A DNA stretch of 64,000 nt from Heterodera schachtii (Eukaryota > Nematoda > Chromadorea > Rhabditida > Heteroderidae), in assembly GCA_023374025.1 (NCBI GenBank), contig SIJG01000034.1, forward strand, positions 1,305,914 to 1,369,913, written 5' to 3'. Positions 24,392 through 35,835 of this stretch are shown one piece after another. The translations under genes and the position numbers were made by a program. How positions within the stretch are numbered: the first letter of the stretch is position 1; each line of letters begins with the position of its first letter. Below the pieces are notes generated by a model. The model ran no database searches, had not been told where the DNA came from, and saw nothing but the letters and a program-made list of their open reading frames with translations.

Positions 24392-25550
24392 ATGGCTGGT
24401 GATGATTTAGAAGATAAATATGTGGCATTAAAGGCAAAGGTCCAAGAATTGGAGGATCGGTTGGTCAATCGGGTACCGAATTACCTTCCCCCGGGAGTTA
24501 AAATTCCGAAATATGATGCGAGCGGTGATTTTTTCAAATTTTTAAAAGAATTTAATGTGCTTGCGACAGCGAGCAACTGGCATCCGCCGGATTGTGTCCG
24601 CTTTTTACCTTTGTTTTTGGAGGGAGAGGCTAAGGAAATTTACCAGAATATTTCGGCAGATAAGAAAACAAATTGGAGGACTCTTACCAGTGAAATAGCG
24701 GAACTGACCAAGAAACTTGATGGACCAATGTGGGCGAGAAAAATGCTTTAAGACGAAAATGGGAATAAATGGATCAGTAACTGAGTTTGCGAATAAAATT
24801 CGTGAGTTAGTTGAGCAGGCAAGCCCGGACCCGAACTATACAGACGAGGCAAGAGAAAGTGAGAGCGTACACTATTTTTTGAATGGATTACCAACAAAAC
24901 TAAAACGGAAATTATTTTTTATGGAAAAACCGGACAGTTTAATTGAGGCAATTGCGCAGGCAAAAAAGGTAATCCAAGTGAACGAGGAAATTGAGAAAGA
25001 TGAAAAAGGGGATGAAATGAAACAACAAATAGCTGAGCTAACTGAACAGGTCAATGCAATTTCGTTTCAGAGTAAGGTGAATAATGAGAGAAATGGCCGG
25101 GAAAATGGTCGTGAATTTGTGAATTCAACATGGAGAAGCGATGAGAGAAACATAGGAAGAGGAAATTTCAGAGGAAACAGAGGAAATAATTGGAGAGGTA
25201 ACGAAAACGCATTCAGAGGAAGAAATTTCGGGGGATTCGCGCAAAGAAATCCAAATTTTATTCCATTGGGACAAAATCGGACTTGGAATGGGAATTTTGG
25301 AAATAATACGGGGAGGTTTGACAATTTCCGACCTCAGAGGGGAAATTTTGGAAACTTTCGGGGGAATTCAAGAGGAAGAGGAACTGAAAGGCAAAGATAC
25401 AAAATAAATGCGCTTTCGGATGAGGCAGTTCAGCCTTCTACATCCAACTCCCGAAGATCCTTGACCCCGACAATGACATTTTTGGCAAATTTCAATGATT
25501 TTGTGTTCATGTTTCGGGACTATTTATGGTCAATACCAATTATGTTCTGA
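24392..25550 (+). pseudogene. gag-like protein with frameshift
   Basis: Structural protein of the retroelement. An open frame starts at ATG 24,392 and runs to 24,751; the reading continues in another frame from about 24,720 to 25,550, so there is a frameshift near 24,735. The first 100 residues include a heptad-like stretch (ALKAKVQELEDRL) and a capsid-like segment (FFKFLKEFNVLATASNW, FLPLFLEGEAKEIY) typical of Ty3/gypsy retrotransposon gag. The C-terminal part is Arg/Gly/Asn-rich (GRGNFRGNRGNNWRGN), probably nucleic-acid binding. There is no CCHC knuckle here; one is found instead at the far 3' end of the element. Confidence -1.
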
Positions 25551-28260
25551 TCGGGTTCCCACCACACCCATTTGGTTAGCAAACGTAACGGAATGTTCAG
25601 TACCAGAGTACCAAAAAGCGGATGAGAGAAAAGTTACACTTTTTTTACCGGTCCGAATGCCAAAGCAATTCCCAGTTTATAATTGCTATCAGAAAATGAT
25701 GAAAATTTGTACAGGAAATTTCTTATTTTTCTGGAAAGACATAAAAAGTCAGGACTCGTACGTGAGGGAGTAAGTCATCGAGCTTGTCATGGATTTAAAA
25801 ATAACATGGGACATACAATGAAGAGATTGACAGAGAATTTATGGACAACTGAGAGGCCTTCAAAAGTTGAATATGCATGGATTGGTGAAAGATGCGAGAC
25901 AACAGTGAATGATTTCATTGAGAAAGGACACGGCGGAATTCTGGATTTTTATTTGGTAACATCGTTTGGACATAACTTTAATCCGTACAACGGATGGGAA
26001 GAAGGACAAAAATGGACATTTATTTGGGAAATTCCGGAACCAAGTGAGGCTTATTGGGCGACTCATTTCCCTGTCGGTGATTTTGTGGCAGAGGTAACGG
26101 AGAACGCAATTGTATTAGAAAGCGAACAAAGCGTGTTTTATTTCGAAAAGGAAAAGGGTGATGAACGAGAGGGTATTGTTGGCGTACCAGACGAGGCGTA
26201 TAAAATGTCAAATGACGTTTTCATTCTGATACACCCTCCGAGTCCACAAAAAGCGAGGGAAAAAAGGGAAACGAAGCAGAAAAGTGAACCTCAGAGAAAA
26301 GAGCGGCCAGCAAAACAGGAAGTGTTTCTGAAAATCAGGCCGGGTCAAAATTCGAAATTTGAGAATTTGGACCCAGCGTCCAGACCTAAAAGCAATTGGA
26401 CAGGGACAACTTTGGGCCCAAAAAGGAACACAACAGAGCTAATAATTTTGAGTACCCCGGTTCCCCAGTCATCAAGCACAGCGGGGAGTACGACAAAAGT
26501 GACCATGACAATTTCGACAAAACTTTTTACAAATACGGTTCCAACGACTATAAGGCCAAAGATAGAAGTCAAAAAACCAATTTTCGAGAAAATTCAAATA
26601 AAAAATGAGCAAAAAACTCAGTCAGTATACAAGTCAGTTGGAAAAAGGTGGAAAAAGTGGTAGTTACGACAACTAAAGCTCCTTATACAACGACCAAAAA
26701 GTCAAAAATTGAAAACATACTGAAAAAGGCAACACCGAAACCAAAAATTGTGGTTTTAACAAGTACAACGCAAAAGGTTCTTAGTACTGTTAGACCAAGC
26801 ACTAAGAAAATGGTCAGTGAGCTTTTTCCAAAGTCAGTTACAACTCCGAATACAATTTTGTCTTACAAAGCACCAATAGTTCCAAAGATTTTTCAATCAA
26901 TGTGACTGAGATTCCAGCAATTATGACTCCAATTCCTCCAACCACACAAAAAATCGTGGAAAAGATGGAATTGCCGAAAGAGAGAGTGGAAAACAAATCA
27001 GAAAGCACTAAAGCTGAAAATAAAAATGAAAAGTTATTAATTCCATCCACGGCAATCACGGTTGTGAAGAAAATTGAGGACGAAAAAGTAAGTGACGTGT
27101 CGGAAAAAACAATAGAGAATAAAAAGAGTGAGGAAAAATACAGTCAGGAAGTTGAAAGTGAGGTCACTGAAATTTTGGCTAATGATGACGATGAAATGGA
27201 AGAATTTGAAAATTCGCTTGAGAATGAAAGCGATGAGGAAGTTAGTATGGAAGTATTCGATGAGAACGAAATTTTCGACATGGATCGAAGAAAGAGAACA
27301 ACAGTTACAACACCTGATGCCCGGTGGATTAAAAAAGTTGCGAAAAGCAAAGTGCGAAATAAAGCGGGAGAGGAAAATAAGAATTTGAACACGCGAGTCA
27401 ATTATGCATTGTATCGACTAAATGAGGAGAAAAGAAGGCAATACGATCATATTTATAAACAAGCGTGCGAAAATACTAAATTTCAGCTACAATTGGCTAA
27501 AGCGGTTTTACAAATTAATCCAAACGAGGGAGTAAGAAAAATATTTGATCGAGATGATTTAGTGGCACGATGGAAAGGAGACAACCTGGAAGTTGGTTTC
27601 TGTGCGCCCGTTACACCAGAAAAAATATTCTGGGACAGAAAAATGGGAAACGAATGCTATGAATGGATACCAATTTTTGCCGAAAACACAACATTTTTTA
27701 TTCGGCCGGGTACCAGAGAATTGAGCATTATAGGCAAAAGAATGGAGTGTACAGAAATGGAAAAATCCAATAATATGAACAATGCGACACAAAAGGAAAT
27801 TGTTCAGAAATTAACGGAAAATTTGGGAAACATTAAACCAAAATACAGAAACATACAAAATCCATTGGTTCTGAGAGCGGGAGCTCTTTTCGAATCGGAC
27901 AGCTTACGATTAGAAGAAGCGATGCGGGAATAGCATTCCAAAATGAACAATCTGCCATTGTCAATTTTGAGAATTGTTCAGAGACCTAAGGTCTCTGATG
28001 TGATTTAATTGGTCAGGGCAGAGGCAAATGAAACTTTGGACTTTGTTTTTGGCAAAACGGGAGATTGGTTTGAAATTATGAGAAACTTACCGGAGAAGGC
28101 GAAGGAAATGGTAGGCAATTTAAAAGGAATTGCCTTGGCATTGATTGCCGTCCCAGTTCTATTGTTAGTGGCACTATTGATTTATATTTTGGTAAAATAC
28201 CGAGTATTTGTTTTTGCGGGTTTCCGAGCAGGGAGAATTTTGGTGCGCATAATCAGAGCA
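25495..28260 (+). pseudogene. Envelope-like glycoprotein segment between gag and pol (broken)
   Basis: Starts around 25,495 in another frame than gag and reads as an extracellular protein: several Cys, N-glycosylation sequons (e.g. NVT, NTT), then a long Thr/Lys/Pro-rich stalk (about 26,300-27,100), an acidic stretch, a basic RRKR (about 27,291-27,302) like a furin site, a Cys-containing globular part (FCAPVTPEK, ECYEWIPIF), and a strong transmembrane helix (IALALIAVPVLLLVALLIYI, about 28,120-28,180) followed by basic residues. The frame changes near 25,755, 26,650 and 26,900, and stops occur at 27,931 and near 28,006, so this copy is dead. Membrane-fusion class not assignable by eye. It continues in frame into the protease, which is unusual. 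Confidence -1.
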
Positions 28261-29373
28261 TTGCTGGGGATGAAAAGAAAGAAAACGAGAGTGGCAGCAG
28301 TACCCACTGCTCCAGAATTGGAGTCCGTGGCCCAGGAAGCGTACGTTTTGGATTATCTCCCTCCTCGTTGTGTTGCGGTAATAACCAACAATCCGAGGAG
28401 ACTTCCTTCGATTCGAATTCATTTAAATGGACTTTTGACTTCGGCACTTGTCGATTCTTGTGCCTGCGTCTCTTACTGTCGGGAAAATACAGTACACAGA
28501 GCGGGACTGAGAATTTTGGAGTTAGAGGGAGAAAATTCAGAGCTGACAGCAGCAAATGATTCAAACATAAAAATTGTTGGGAAAATAAAAGCGAAAGTTC
28601 GAATTGAAGACACAGAGACAGGGAAATTCGGAGAATGGGAAGCGACACTGCTTGTTTCACCGGACAAGCATTGTCCCGGACCAGTACTGCTTGGTTTACC
28701 GTTTCTTATGGATTTGAAAGGAGTAATTGCACTTGGGGAAAAGAAAGTTCGATTGGGTGAAATTTGGACAAGCATAGTATCAGTGATAGGAGCCGAACCG
28801 CCAAAACCACCAAGAGTAATTTTACCAAAAAATGACACATTTGAACCACGGACGGAAAATATTCTTAATGCGCGAGTTGATGAGATTTTTCCAATTGGAC
28901 AAAATTTTTTGGTAAGGGGTGTACAGCATCAGTACCCTGGGATTATCATCGGAAGGACATTAGTTGCCCCAGGGGCGACCAAAGAAGTGATAATAAGACT
29001 TATGAATGCGGGGAATGCACCAGTTAAAATTTACGGGAATTCACATTTGGCGGATTTGGAGCCAATACAAATTAATGCATTACCTGGTGATGAAATTGCG
29101 GCTAAAGATTTTATTCCACCTGAAACTCGGTGGAGTGAAAATTTGCCTAAATTACCCGTAAATGGCATGAACCGGCCTCCTTCAGAGAGAATAGATTCGG
29201 AAGAGACAAGACTAAGTGAGAAGGCACAGCGAGAATTTAAGCAAATTGTGGACAAATATTCCGATGCATTTGTCGGTGATGACGGAAAAATTGGTCGTTA
29301 CAATGGTCCAATTGTTCACAAAGTCGATTTGACGCCCGGGGCGTTACCATTCCACATGGAGATTTGCGGTTGA
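28009..29373 (+). pseudogene. Membrane anchor plus retropepsin-like protease, start of RT linker
   Basis: A single open frame carries the transmembrane anchor at its start, a basic segment (RALLGMKRKKTR), then a retropepsin-like domain: active-site loop ALVDSCACVSYC, central strands (SNIKIVGKIKAKVRIEDTE) and the second hallmark VLLGLPFLMDL. The active-site triplet is D-S-C rather than D-S/T-G. The frame goes on with VDLTPGALPF, the usual run-up to gypsy RT, and then breaks at 29,355-29,373, where about 50 codons normally present before W-R-F-x-V-D-Y-R are missing. Confidence -1.
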
Positions 29374-30526
29374 TTACAGGGCGTTGAATAAAATGACCAA
29401 AAAGAGAGTTTTTCATCTTCCGAATATTCAAGAGCTTTTGGATTTAATGGGAGCCAAAAAATATTACACTTGTATGGACATGATGCAGGGATTTATGCAA
29501 ATTCCCATGGCAAGGGAGGACATCGAAAAGACAGCTTTTATTTCTCATTTGGGCATTTATGAATTTATCACGATGCCCTTTGGTTTGACGGCAGCACCGG
29601 ACACATTTCAGAGGGTAATGAATTCGCTGAGAAGGCGACTGACAGCTGCAATGCTAATTTATTTGGATGACATAATCATTGGGAGTGAAACGGAGGAAAT
29701 TCATTTGGTGGACATTGAGAATTTTTTGAGACTTCTAAAAGAAGTCGGATTGAAATTGAAAATTGAGAAATGCCATTGGGGAAAAGCTGAGATACGTTAC
29801 CTCGGATTTTTGCTAAGTGAGAAAGGCGTCCGAATGGACCCAAAGCAAGTACAAGCAGTTCAAAATTTTCGAGCCCCAAAAAGTCTAACAGAATTAAAAT
29901 CATTGCTTGGAGCTTTAACATATTTCCGACAATTTTTGAGAAATTTTGCGCATATCGCACGTCCATTACAGACTCTCACTCAGGATAAATTTGAAGGAAA
30001 AATTGAAGAAAATTGGGGAGCAGAGCAAGAAAATGCGTTAAAAATTTTGAAAGAAATGTTGACCACAGCACCAGTTTTGCAATCGCCAAGGTTTGGGAGA
30101 CCATTCACAATTGAATGTGATGCGTCAAAAAAGGCAATTGGAGCTGTACTTCTCCAAGAAAATGGGCCTGTCGCGTTTGTTTCCCGCGCATTAAATCGGC
30201 ATGAGACCAATTACCCATCGATTGAGCGAGAAGCTTTGGCATTAGTCTATTCAGTGAAAGAATTTTCACCTTATATTGTTGGATCAGGAATAAGTAAGAT
30301 CATCACGGATTGTAGTGCTCTGACGGGTATAATGAAAGCGAAGGAGTTGAAAGGAAGACTAGAAAAGTATCAGATTACTTTACAAAGTTTTGACATTGAA
30401 ATTATCTTCCGTCCTGGAAAGAAAAATAAGGCGGCAGACTTTTTATCAAGGTATAATATTCCGGGAATTGACAGTGAAGAAGAGGAGGAAATAAATAACC
30501 AAAATAAGAAAATTCTGAGTACCTAA
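29356..30526 (+). pseudogene. Reverse transcriptase and RNase H
   Basis: Reads WRFAVDYRALNKMTKK, then FMQIPMA, FITMPFGLTAAPDTFQ and the catalytic box MLIYLDDIII (about 29,655-29,690), all intact, followed by the gypsy connection and RNase H (IECDASKKAIGAVLLQ, SIEREALALVYSVKEF, ITDCSAL, KKNKAADFLSRY). Catalytic Asp and Glu are in place. The N-terminal RT fingers are deleted and out of frame with the protease. A TAA at 30,524-30,526 separates it from integrase, which is in the same frame. Confidence -1.
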
Positions 30527-31700
30527 GATAAGGCGGAAAAGCAAACTGAGGAAAATGAACAGATAGGAGTACAAGAAGAGGCAATTTCGTTAAAGGAAAT
30601 AATTGAGGCACAGAGAAAAGTGAAGGAATTGGCAAAAATTTATTATATTTTAAAAACGGGCAAATTTCCTGAGAATGTTTTAAAATGGAAGAGAGTCACT
30701 CAAGATTATGGCTTAGTAAATGGCGCGATTTACTATAAGAGAGGTAAAAGTAACTCAGAGAAACCGAAATTGGTCATACCATACTCGTTAAGGGAGAAAA
30801 TTTTCCATTTAATTCATGATCAGGGACATTTTGGGTTTGATAAGACTTGGCCTGGGATTAAAAGCAGATTTTATTGGGTTGGAATGAAGGATGATGTGAG
30901 TTTGTTGACCGAAACATGCGAGGGTTGTCAGAAAAGGAAAGTCCAACCCGGACAGGCAAAAGCGGCACCAAATATACCGATAAAACCGACAGAAGGACCT
31001 TTTCAGCGAGTACATTGCGATATAATGGGACCACTAAAAAAGACAAAAAATGAAAATTCTTACATTCTTTTGGCAATCGACAGCTTTTCAAAATGGATTA
31101 TGGCAAAGGCTATTTCTGATCAAAAGGCAGAGACAATTGCAAATGCATTTGTTGAGATGGTAATACATCAGCATGGGACCCCAGAAACGGTTGTTACAGA
31201 CCAAGGGAGACAATTCACGTCTCAATTGTTTGAAAATCTGAGCAAAATTTACGGTTTTGAGCATAATATGAGTACGGCATATCATCAACAGAGTAATGGA
31301 TTAGCCGAGGGATCAATGCGAATCGTAGCTAACATAATTTCGCAGAGCATTAACGAAGGAGGAGATAATTGGGATGAGATTTTGCAGGGAGCAATTTTTG
31401 CTTATAATACGTCGATTAATACGGCAACAAAAAATTCACCATTTTTTGTTATTCATTTACGTAATCCTCGTTTACCGACGGATCAATTGTTAAAATTGCC
31501 GTCTTCTGACGAATTTTTGTCTGATGTGTCGGTCTATACCCGTAAAGAAGGGCCACAGAAAGAGAGTTTGAAATTGGGGATTTAGTCTTGGTTAAAAAGG
31601 AAGTGATGAAACATAAATTTGATCAAAAGTGGGTTGGACCATTAAGGTGTGTTGGAATTGAGGCAGAGCGAAAAAATTTGATTTTACAGTCATTAGATGG
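30527..31700 (+). pseudogene. Integrase
   Basis: H2C2 finger (HDQGHFGFDKT ... CEGCQKRK), catalytic core with the three acidic positions visible (CDIMGPL; VVTDQGRQFTS; SNGLAEGSMR), then a frameshift near 31,555-31,590 followed by EIGDLVLVKKE and the GPY/F-like KFDQKWVGPLRC. The order and motifs are those of Ty3/gypsy integrase. The upstream linker (30,527-30,620) is in frame with RNase H except for the TAA at 30,524. Confidence -1.
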
Positions 31701-33066
31701 AAGAGGAAAATTTAAGAAAGTACATCAAGAAAAAGTGAAGAAATTCCAGGGTCCAGCAACTTTGCCTTTGAGAGAGGCGGATGAGCCGATATATTGGGAA
31801 AAATATGTTGATGATCAAAATTTGGAACAAGAGGAGGCAGAAGAAAGTGAAAAAGAGGGATTCGAGATGGTCTCGAGTAAAGAGAAAGAAATAAGCGGGG
31901 AAATGATTGGCAAAAGCAAAAAATTTTCAAAATTTGGGTTTGAAAGCAGTGAAGAGGAGGAGAATGGTAATACTATTGCTTTTGTTCAAAGGCAGGAAGA
32001 AATAAGTGATGATGAGGGTCCTGAAATTTTTTTTGAAAACAGGAATTTTGTGTTTGAAAATGATGAGTCACCAACTTTATTGGAGATTAGGTTAAACGGT
32101 AAACTGGTTACGGTGTGTACAGGGTGGTTAAATCCCACCATAATTCCCCTTACTTCGTCGGTCCCTGAGAACCAAGTGGAAGAAAATTGGGAAATTTACA
32201 GTAATGAAGACGGTGAGAGATATGTGACATGTTGGATTTTTGGAGAAAGTTTTGAAATGTACAATTAGCAGTATACGGACAAAATTGTCTTGGGCATGGA
32301 TGTCCAATTTCTTTTTGCGGAAAAATGGTCATTAAAAACGGAAAATGAACGGGAATCATATTGGGAAATAATTTCGGGAATAAATGGAGTAATGTATGAA
32401 ATAAACCGGATTCCAGAAATTTTCATAAGTGAAAAAGAAAATTATGACGACCAAAACGAGTTCAGAATGAGTATAAATGTCATAAGAAGTGAAAAAAATG
32501 AAGAAATGGGACAATTTATGAAAAATAATGAGCAAAATAAGCAACTTTTAGGCCTAATCGAGAAAATGAACAAAAAAGGCAGATTAAACGAGCCCAAAGA
32601 AAAGAACGGGAAAATTTACGAAAGCCATTCATTTTTCAAGATGGAACTGCTATCCAAGGAGGAGGAAGAATCTCTGAAGAGGTTGAAGAGAAAGCTCGAA
32701 CATCAACTTATGAGGGTCCAGCAAAGTCTGACCGAAAGCGAAAAATGGAAATCCGGAACGTCGGATGATGACCCGGTGGGACCACAGGAGTGGGAAGAAA
32801 ATGAGGAAGAAACGACGAAAAAGGGCGAAGAAATGAAGAAAAAAGAGGAGGAGGAGAAGAAAGGAAGAGAGGAAAAAGAAAAAGAGACGGAAAAGAAGAA
32901 GGTAGAGATGAAGCAGAAGGACGAGACGGAAACCAAACGAAGCCTCAGCGTCGGAACAACGAAAGATGATGAAATCTCGATTGTGGATTCTGAAGAAAGA
33001 GAAAGAGATTCGAAAACCCACCGAAGCCGACAAACGAACGAATGGCATTTTGGGAGTCGACTTTGA
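31700..33066 (+). pseudogene. Post-integrase tail: degenerate protease-like segment and charged coiled coil
   Basis: After the GPY/F segment the frame continues through an acidic linker and then TLLEIRLNGKLVTV...IIPLT (about 32,075-32,150) and, past an in-frame TAG at 32,266-32,268, DKIVLGMDVQFLF. The beta-strand pattern with a closing I-V-L-G-M-D recalls a retropepsin fold, but the D-S/T-G active site is absent (C-T-G stands there). From 32,600 the sequence is Glu/Lys-rich with heptads (EEESLKRLKRKLEHQLMRVQ), likely coiled coil, ending at 33,066. Similarity to a protease is my reading of the pattern and is uncertain. Confidence -1.
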
Positions 33067-33718
33067 ACAATGAGGCAAAAAAGGATTTGCGAGAGGACAA
33101 AGAGAAGGCCTTAAAGAAGACGGGCGAAGGCATTGTCGTAAGCTCTAGAAAGCGAACGATAAATGAAGTCGACCCGCCAACTCTTTCAAATGAAGCCGGC
33201 ATAAAATTTGGGGAAAAAATGCGGCAAAGCATTGAACAGGATCAGAAGACGAAAGAGGCGCGAACGGTGCTCTCCATGCTCCTCAAAATCAGAGAAAAGG
33301 CACTGATTTTGGGAGATGAGGCACAAAGGGCATCTAAGGAAGTGCAAAAGTGGATGGAAAAAGTGGGAAATTCACGAGAAGAGAGGATGAAGAATACAAA
33401 ACAGTGGGGTTGCCTACGATCGGAGGCGTAAAGTGCTTTCGATGTAATAAAGTAGGGCATTTCGCCCGGGATTGTAGAGCGATTCGACGCCCTTGGAATG
33501 AAGGACAGTCCACGGCAACGCGCGCTTGGAATGATGGACAGTCGGCATCAACCCGCGCCTGGAACGAGGCCCAGAGCTCATCTACTCGACCATGGAACGA
33601 TGGACCCGGCTCGTCGGCAACCTGGACCGGACAGAGCACATCGGCAACTTCGGCAATGGGCCCGCCAACTCTGACGCCTTGGGCCACTTTCCTGAAGCGC
33701 TCAGGCTTCGGCCAATAA
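33042..33718 (+). pseudogene. Terminal CCHC zinc-knuckle segment of the retroelement
   Basis: Two overlapping frames: 33,042-33,431 (Lys/Glu-rich, helical) and 33,350-33,718. The second contains a canonical CCHC knuckle, CFRCNKVGHFARDC (about 33,431-33,472), then four imperfect 11-residue repeats of type R-A-W-N-D-G-Q-S-x-x-T. A zinc knuckle at the 3' end, after integrase, is not the normal place; retroviral knuckles are in gag, and the gag-like frame here has none. A frameshift near 33,400 separates the helical part from the knuckle. Confidence -1.
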
Positions 33719-33906
33719 AAGACTTTTGTGACGGAAATTGTTGCATTTTTCTTTCTCAATTCTTTCAAAAAACACACAAAAAAAACAAACAAAAAAAACA
33801 ACAAAAAACAAAAACAAAAAACAAAAACAAAAAAATGCAACAAAAAATTAATAAATGATCAAAAATTCGCTTGTATTGTTGGGACAACAATGCCGGACCC
33901 CTGGGA

Positions 33907-34192
33907 TGACCAATCATTAAGCATTAGCCAATTTGGGCCCCGCCCCATTCCTTTTTTTGTGTCCCCCGTCCCTGGCCAATATTCATTATGTTCGGGGGAG
34001 GGATTGGCTTAGCCAATCCCCCAATATCTCTCCCTCCTCCCGCTAATATCCCGAGAACCGAACTGGGAGTCCCTTCCCCATCCCATATTTACTCACTACA
34101 TATATTTGTATTGTGCGCACATTTACTCAATAAAAGACCATAATCAAATGCCGCCGCTGGGATAATTGGGGAGGGACCCGTCGCCTATTTCA
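33907..34192 (+). mobile_element. 286-bp LTR (copy 3), probable 3' LTR of the retroelement
   Basis: TG...CA ends and the same length as the copies at 18.4 and 20.9 kb, closest to copy 1. It holds GC box, CCAAT motifs, a perfect palindrome GGATTGGC-TTA-GCCAATCC (34,001-34,019), a TATA-like CATATATTTG and AATAAAAG. It lies 190 bp after the zinc-knuckle stop, beyond an A/AC-rich tract (33,768-33,855). No target-site duplication is seen because the matching 5' LTR is missing. Confidence -1.
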
Positions 34193-35835
34193 TAATTATT
34201 GTATTTTTCACTTCTTTATTGTGTTCAAAAAAGTATAAGGCCGGAAATATTTTCAACTGCTCAAACAGTGAGCCGTAAAATCTATGGGAATGATAAAATG
34301 AAATTTAAATAGTTCTTAGTCTTCCGTACTATTCCATCCATTTTGGAAGTAACCAAAATTAAATTTAATTGTCCAATTGGGGCGGAGTCGTTATTTAAAA
34401 AACATAATAAAGGGCGTTATTTAAAAAACCATCATTATGAAAATTTTTGTCGAAAAATATTTGTAATTTTGCTCCCAAGCAACCAAATTTTTTAAATTCT
34501 TAATATCATTTGATGGCCCTAAGTGTTCTCTATCAGTCTGCAGAAATTCAAAAAATTTCTCTAAGATTTCAAAAAACTTATAGTCGAGGAACTCAAAAAC
34601 CTTGGTTTTCGAACATTTTTGGTCATAACTTTTTTTAAGTTAATAAATTTTTTTGAAATTTTACAGTCTCAAAAATAACACTTAGTTCTATCGAATGATA
34701 GCAAGGATTAAAAATTTGGATGTTTTAGAGCAAAGTTATAAGCAAAAATTTTTATTGTGATGGTTTTTTAAATAACGCACATAATGATGGTTTTTAAATA
34801 AAGACTTAAATTAAAATGACTCCTAATGTTATTTAATAAAATAAACTGCTTTTTTTGTTGCTAAAAATTGCGTTTTTAAGACCCGAACTCGAACAGAAAG
34901 TTAAAAGCTCAAACGTTTCGATTTTCCATTTGTATTCTAAAATGGTTTAAATGAATTTTTTATTGAAGCATTAATGACTTTATTTTGTTTCTACGTTTAT
35001 AAACAAAGTTTGAACCAAAAACAGTGCTCCCAGATCTGAGGTTTTATCCTCATTTTATGATTTTTGATAGGTCAATGAGGATTTTTTTTTTTTGAAATTA
35101 GGATTTCAAGATTTTTGAGGCTTTTTTATTTTTAATAAAAAACAGAAAATTACCAATTTTTCCGAGAATCCACAAAATTGAAAGTTTGAATTTTTGACTT
35201 TTTGTACGGATCCGGGGTACGGAATTGGTCGAAATGGATGCCGTTTGATCAGCAACGAGCCCGAAAGCCATTGGAAACATATTTTCATGACTTTGGAAAA
35301 CAATTTCCCAAAAAGGGAAGGGAGGACAAATTTTACTGTTACCGATTTGTCTTCATTTTCGAGAACATACCGCCAAAAAATCGATTCATCTCGAGGCATT
35401 AAGCACGAAAAAATAAGTCTCCAGTTGTGGAAATTGTTTTAAGCCAGTTTTTTGATTCAAAACTCGAAAAATGAAGAAAAAAAAGAAATAAGCTTTGCAC
35501 TTGAAAAATAGAAACAGCTTTGCACTTTTTATCCAAAGTTAATAACTCTTTGATCCAAATAAAAATGTTTTTAAATGGAAATCACCCTCTTTTACAAACT
35601 TTTTCCAAAACAAAAACTCACATTTCTCGTTCAAACAAATTCATTTCTTTAAGCACAATTGCATTTAACCCGGGCACTGGAATTAATGTTTAGGTTTGCC
35701 TTCCGCTGATCAGATTAATTATCAATTGCTTCTCCAATCACTGCTTGGTTTGGCCAGGTGATCAGCGGAATTTCACTGATCATTGGTGCGGCATCAAATG
35801 CACCCATTTTATACTTCACAAGGTCTTCGAATAGT
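34193..35835. repeat. Repeat-filled intergenic region with a long hairpin element
   Basis: 34,387-34,801 is a hairpin element: ends GTCGTTATTTAAAAAAC and ATGATGGTTTTTAAATAA, inner core ATCATTTGATGGCCCT mirrored by TCTATCGAATGATAG. 34,860-35,400 contains pieces of the arms of the 53-kb palindrome (ACCCGAACTCGAAC; GAAATGGATGCCGTTTGATC). A short inverted pair CCGCTGATCAG/GTGATCAGCGG lies at 35,706-35,770. No gene seen. Confidence -1.

Larger units (their letters stand above)
24392..34192 (+). mobile_element. Decayed Ty3/gypsy-like LTR retrotransposon with envelope-like module
   Basis: Modules in order: gag-like (24,392-25,550), envelope-like ectodomain and anchor (25,495-28,260), aspartic protease (about 28,380-28,780), reverse transcriptase and RNase H (29,350-30,480), integrase (30,590-31,700), C-terminal tail with protease-like segment, coiled coil and zinc knuckle (31,700-33,718), LTR (33,907-34,192). 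Order RT-RH-IN, the YLDD box, H2C2 finger and GPY/F-like segment (KFDQKWVGPL) place the pol in Ty3/gypsy. Frameshifts, in-frame stops and a deletion show this copy is inactive. No 5' LTR was found in position, so ownership of the downstream LTR is inferred from location. Confidence -1.

Noticed and set aside
32703..33078. Minus-strand Phe/Leu/Ser-rich frame resembling a membrane protein
   Set aside because: Antisense shadow of the Lys/Glu-rich coiled-coil tail of the retroelement.
20867..34192. One complete element with 5' LTR at 20,867 and 3' LTR at 33,907
   Set aside because: The sequence after the 20.9-kb LTR is the tandem-duplicated host-like segment also present at 18.7-20.2 kb, not the start of the retroelement's internal region.
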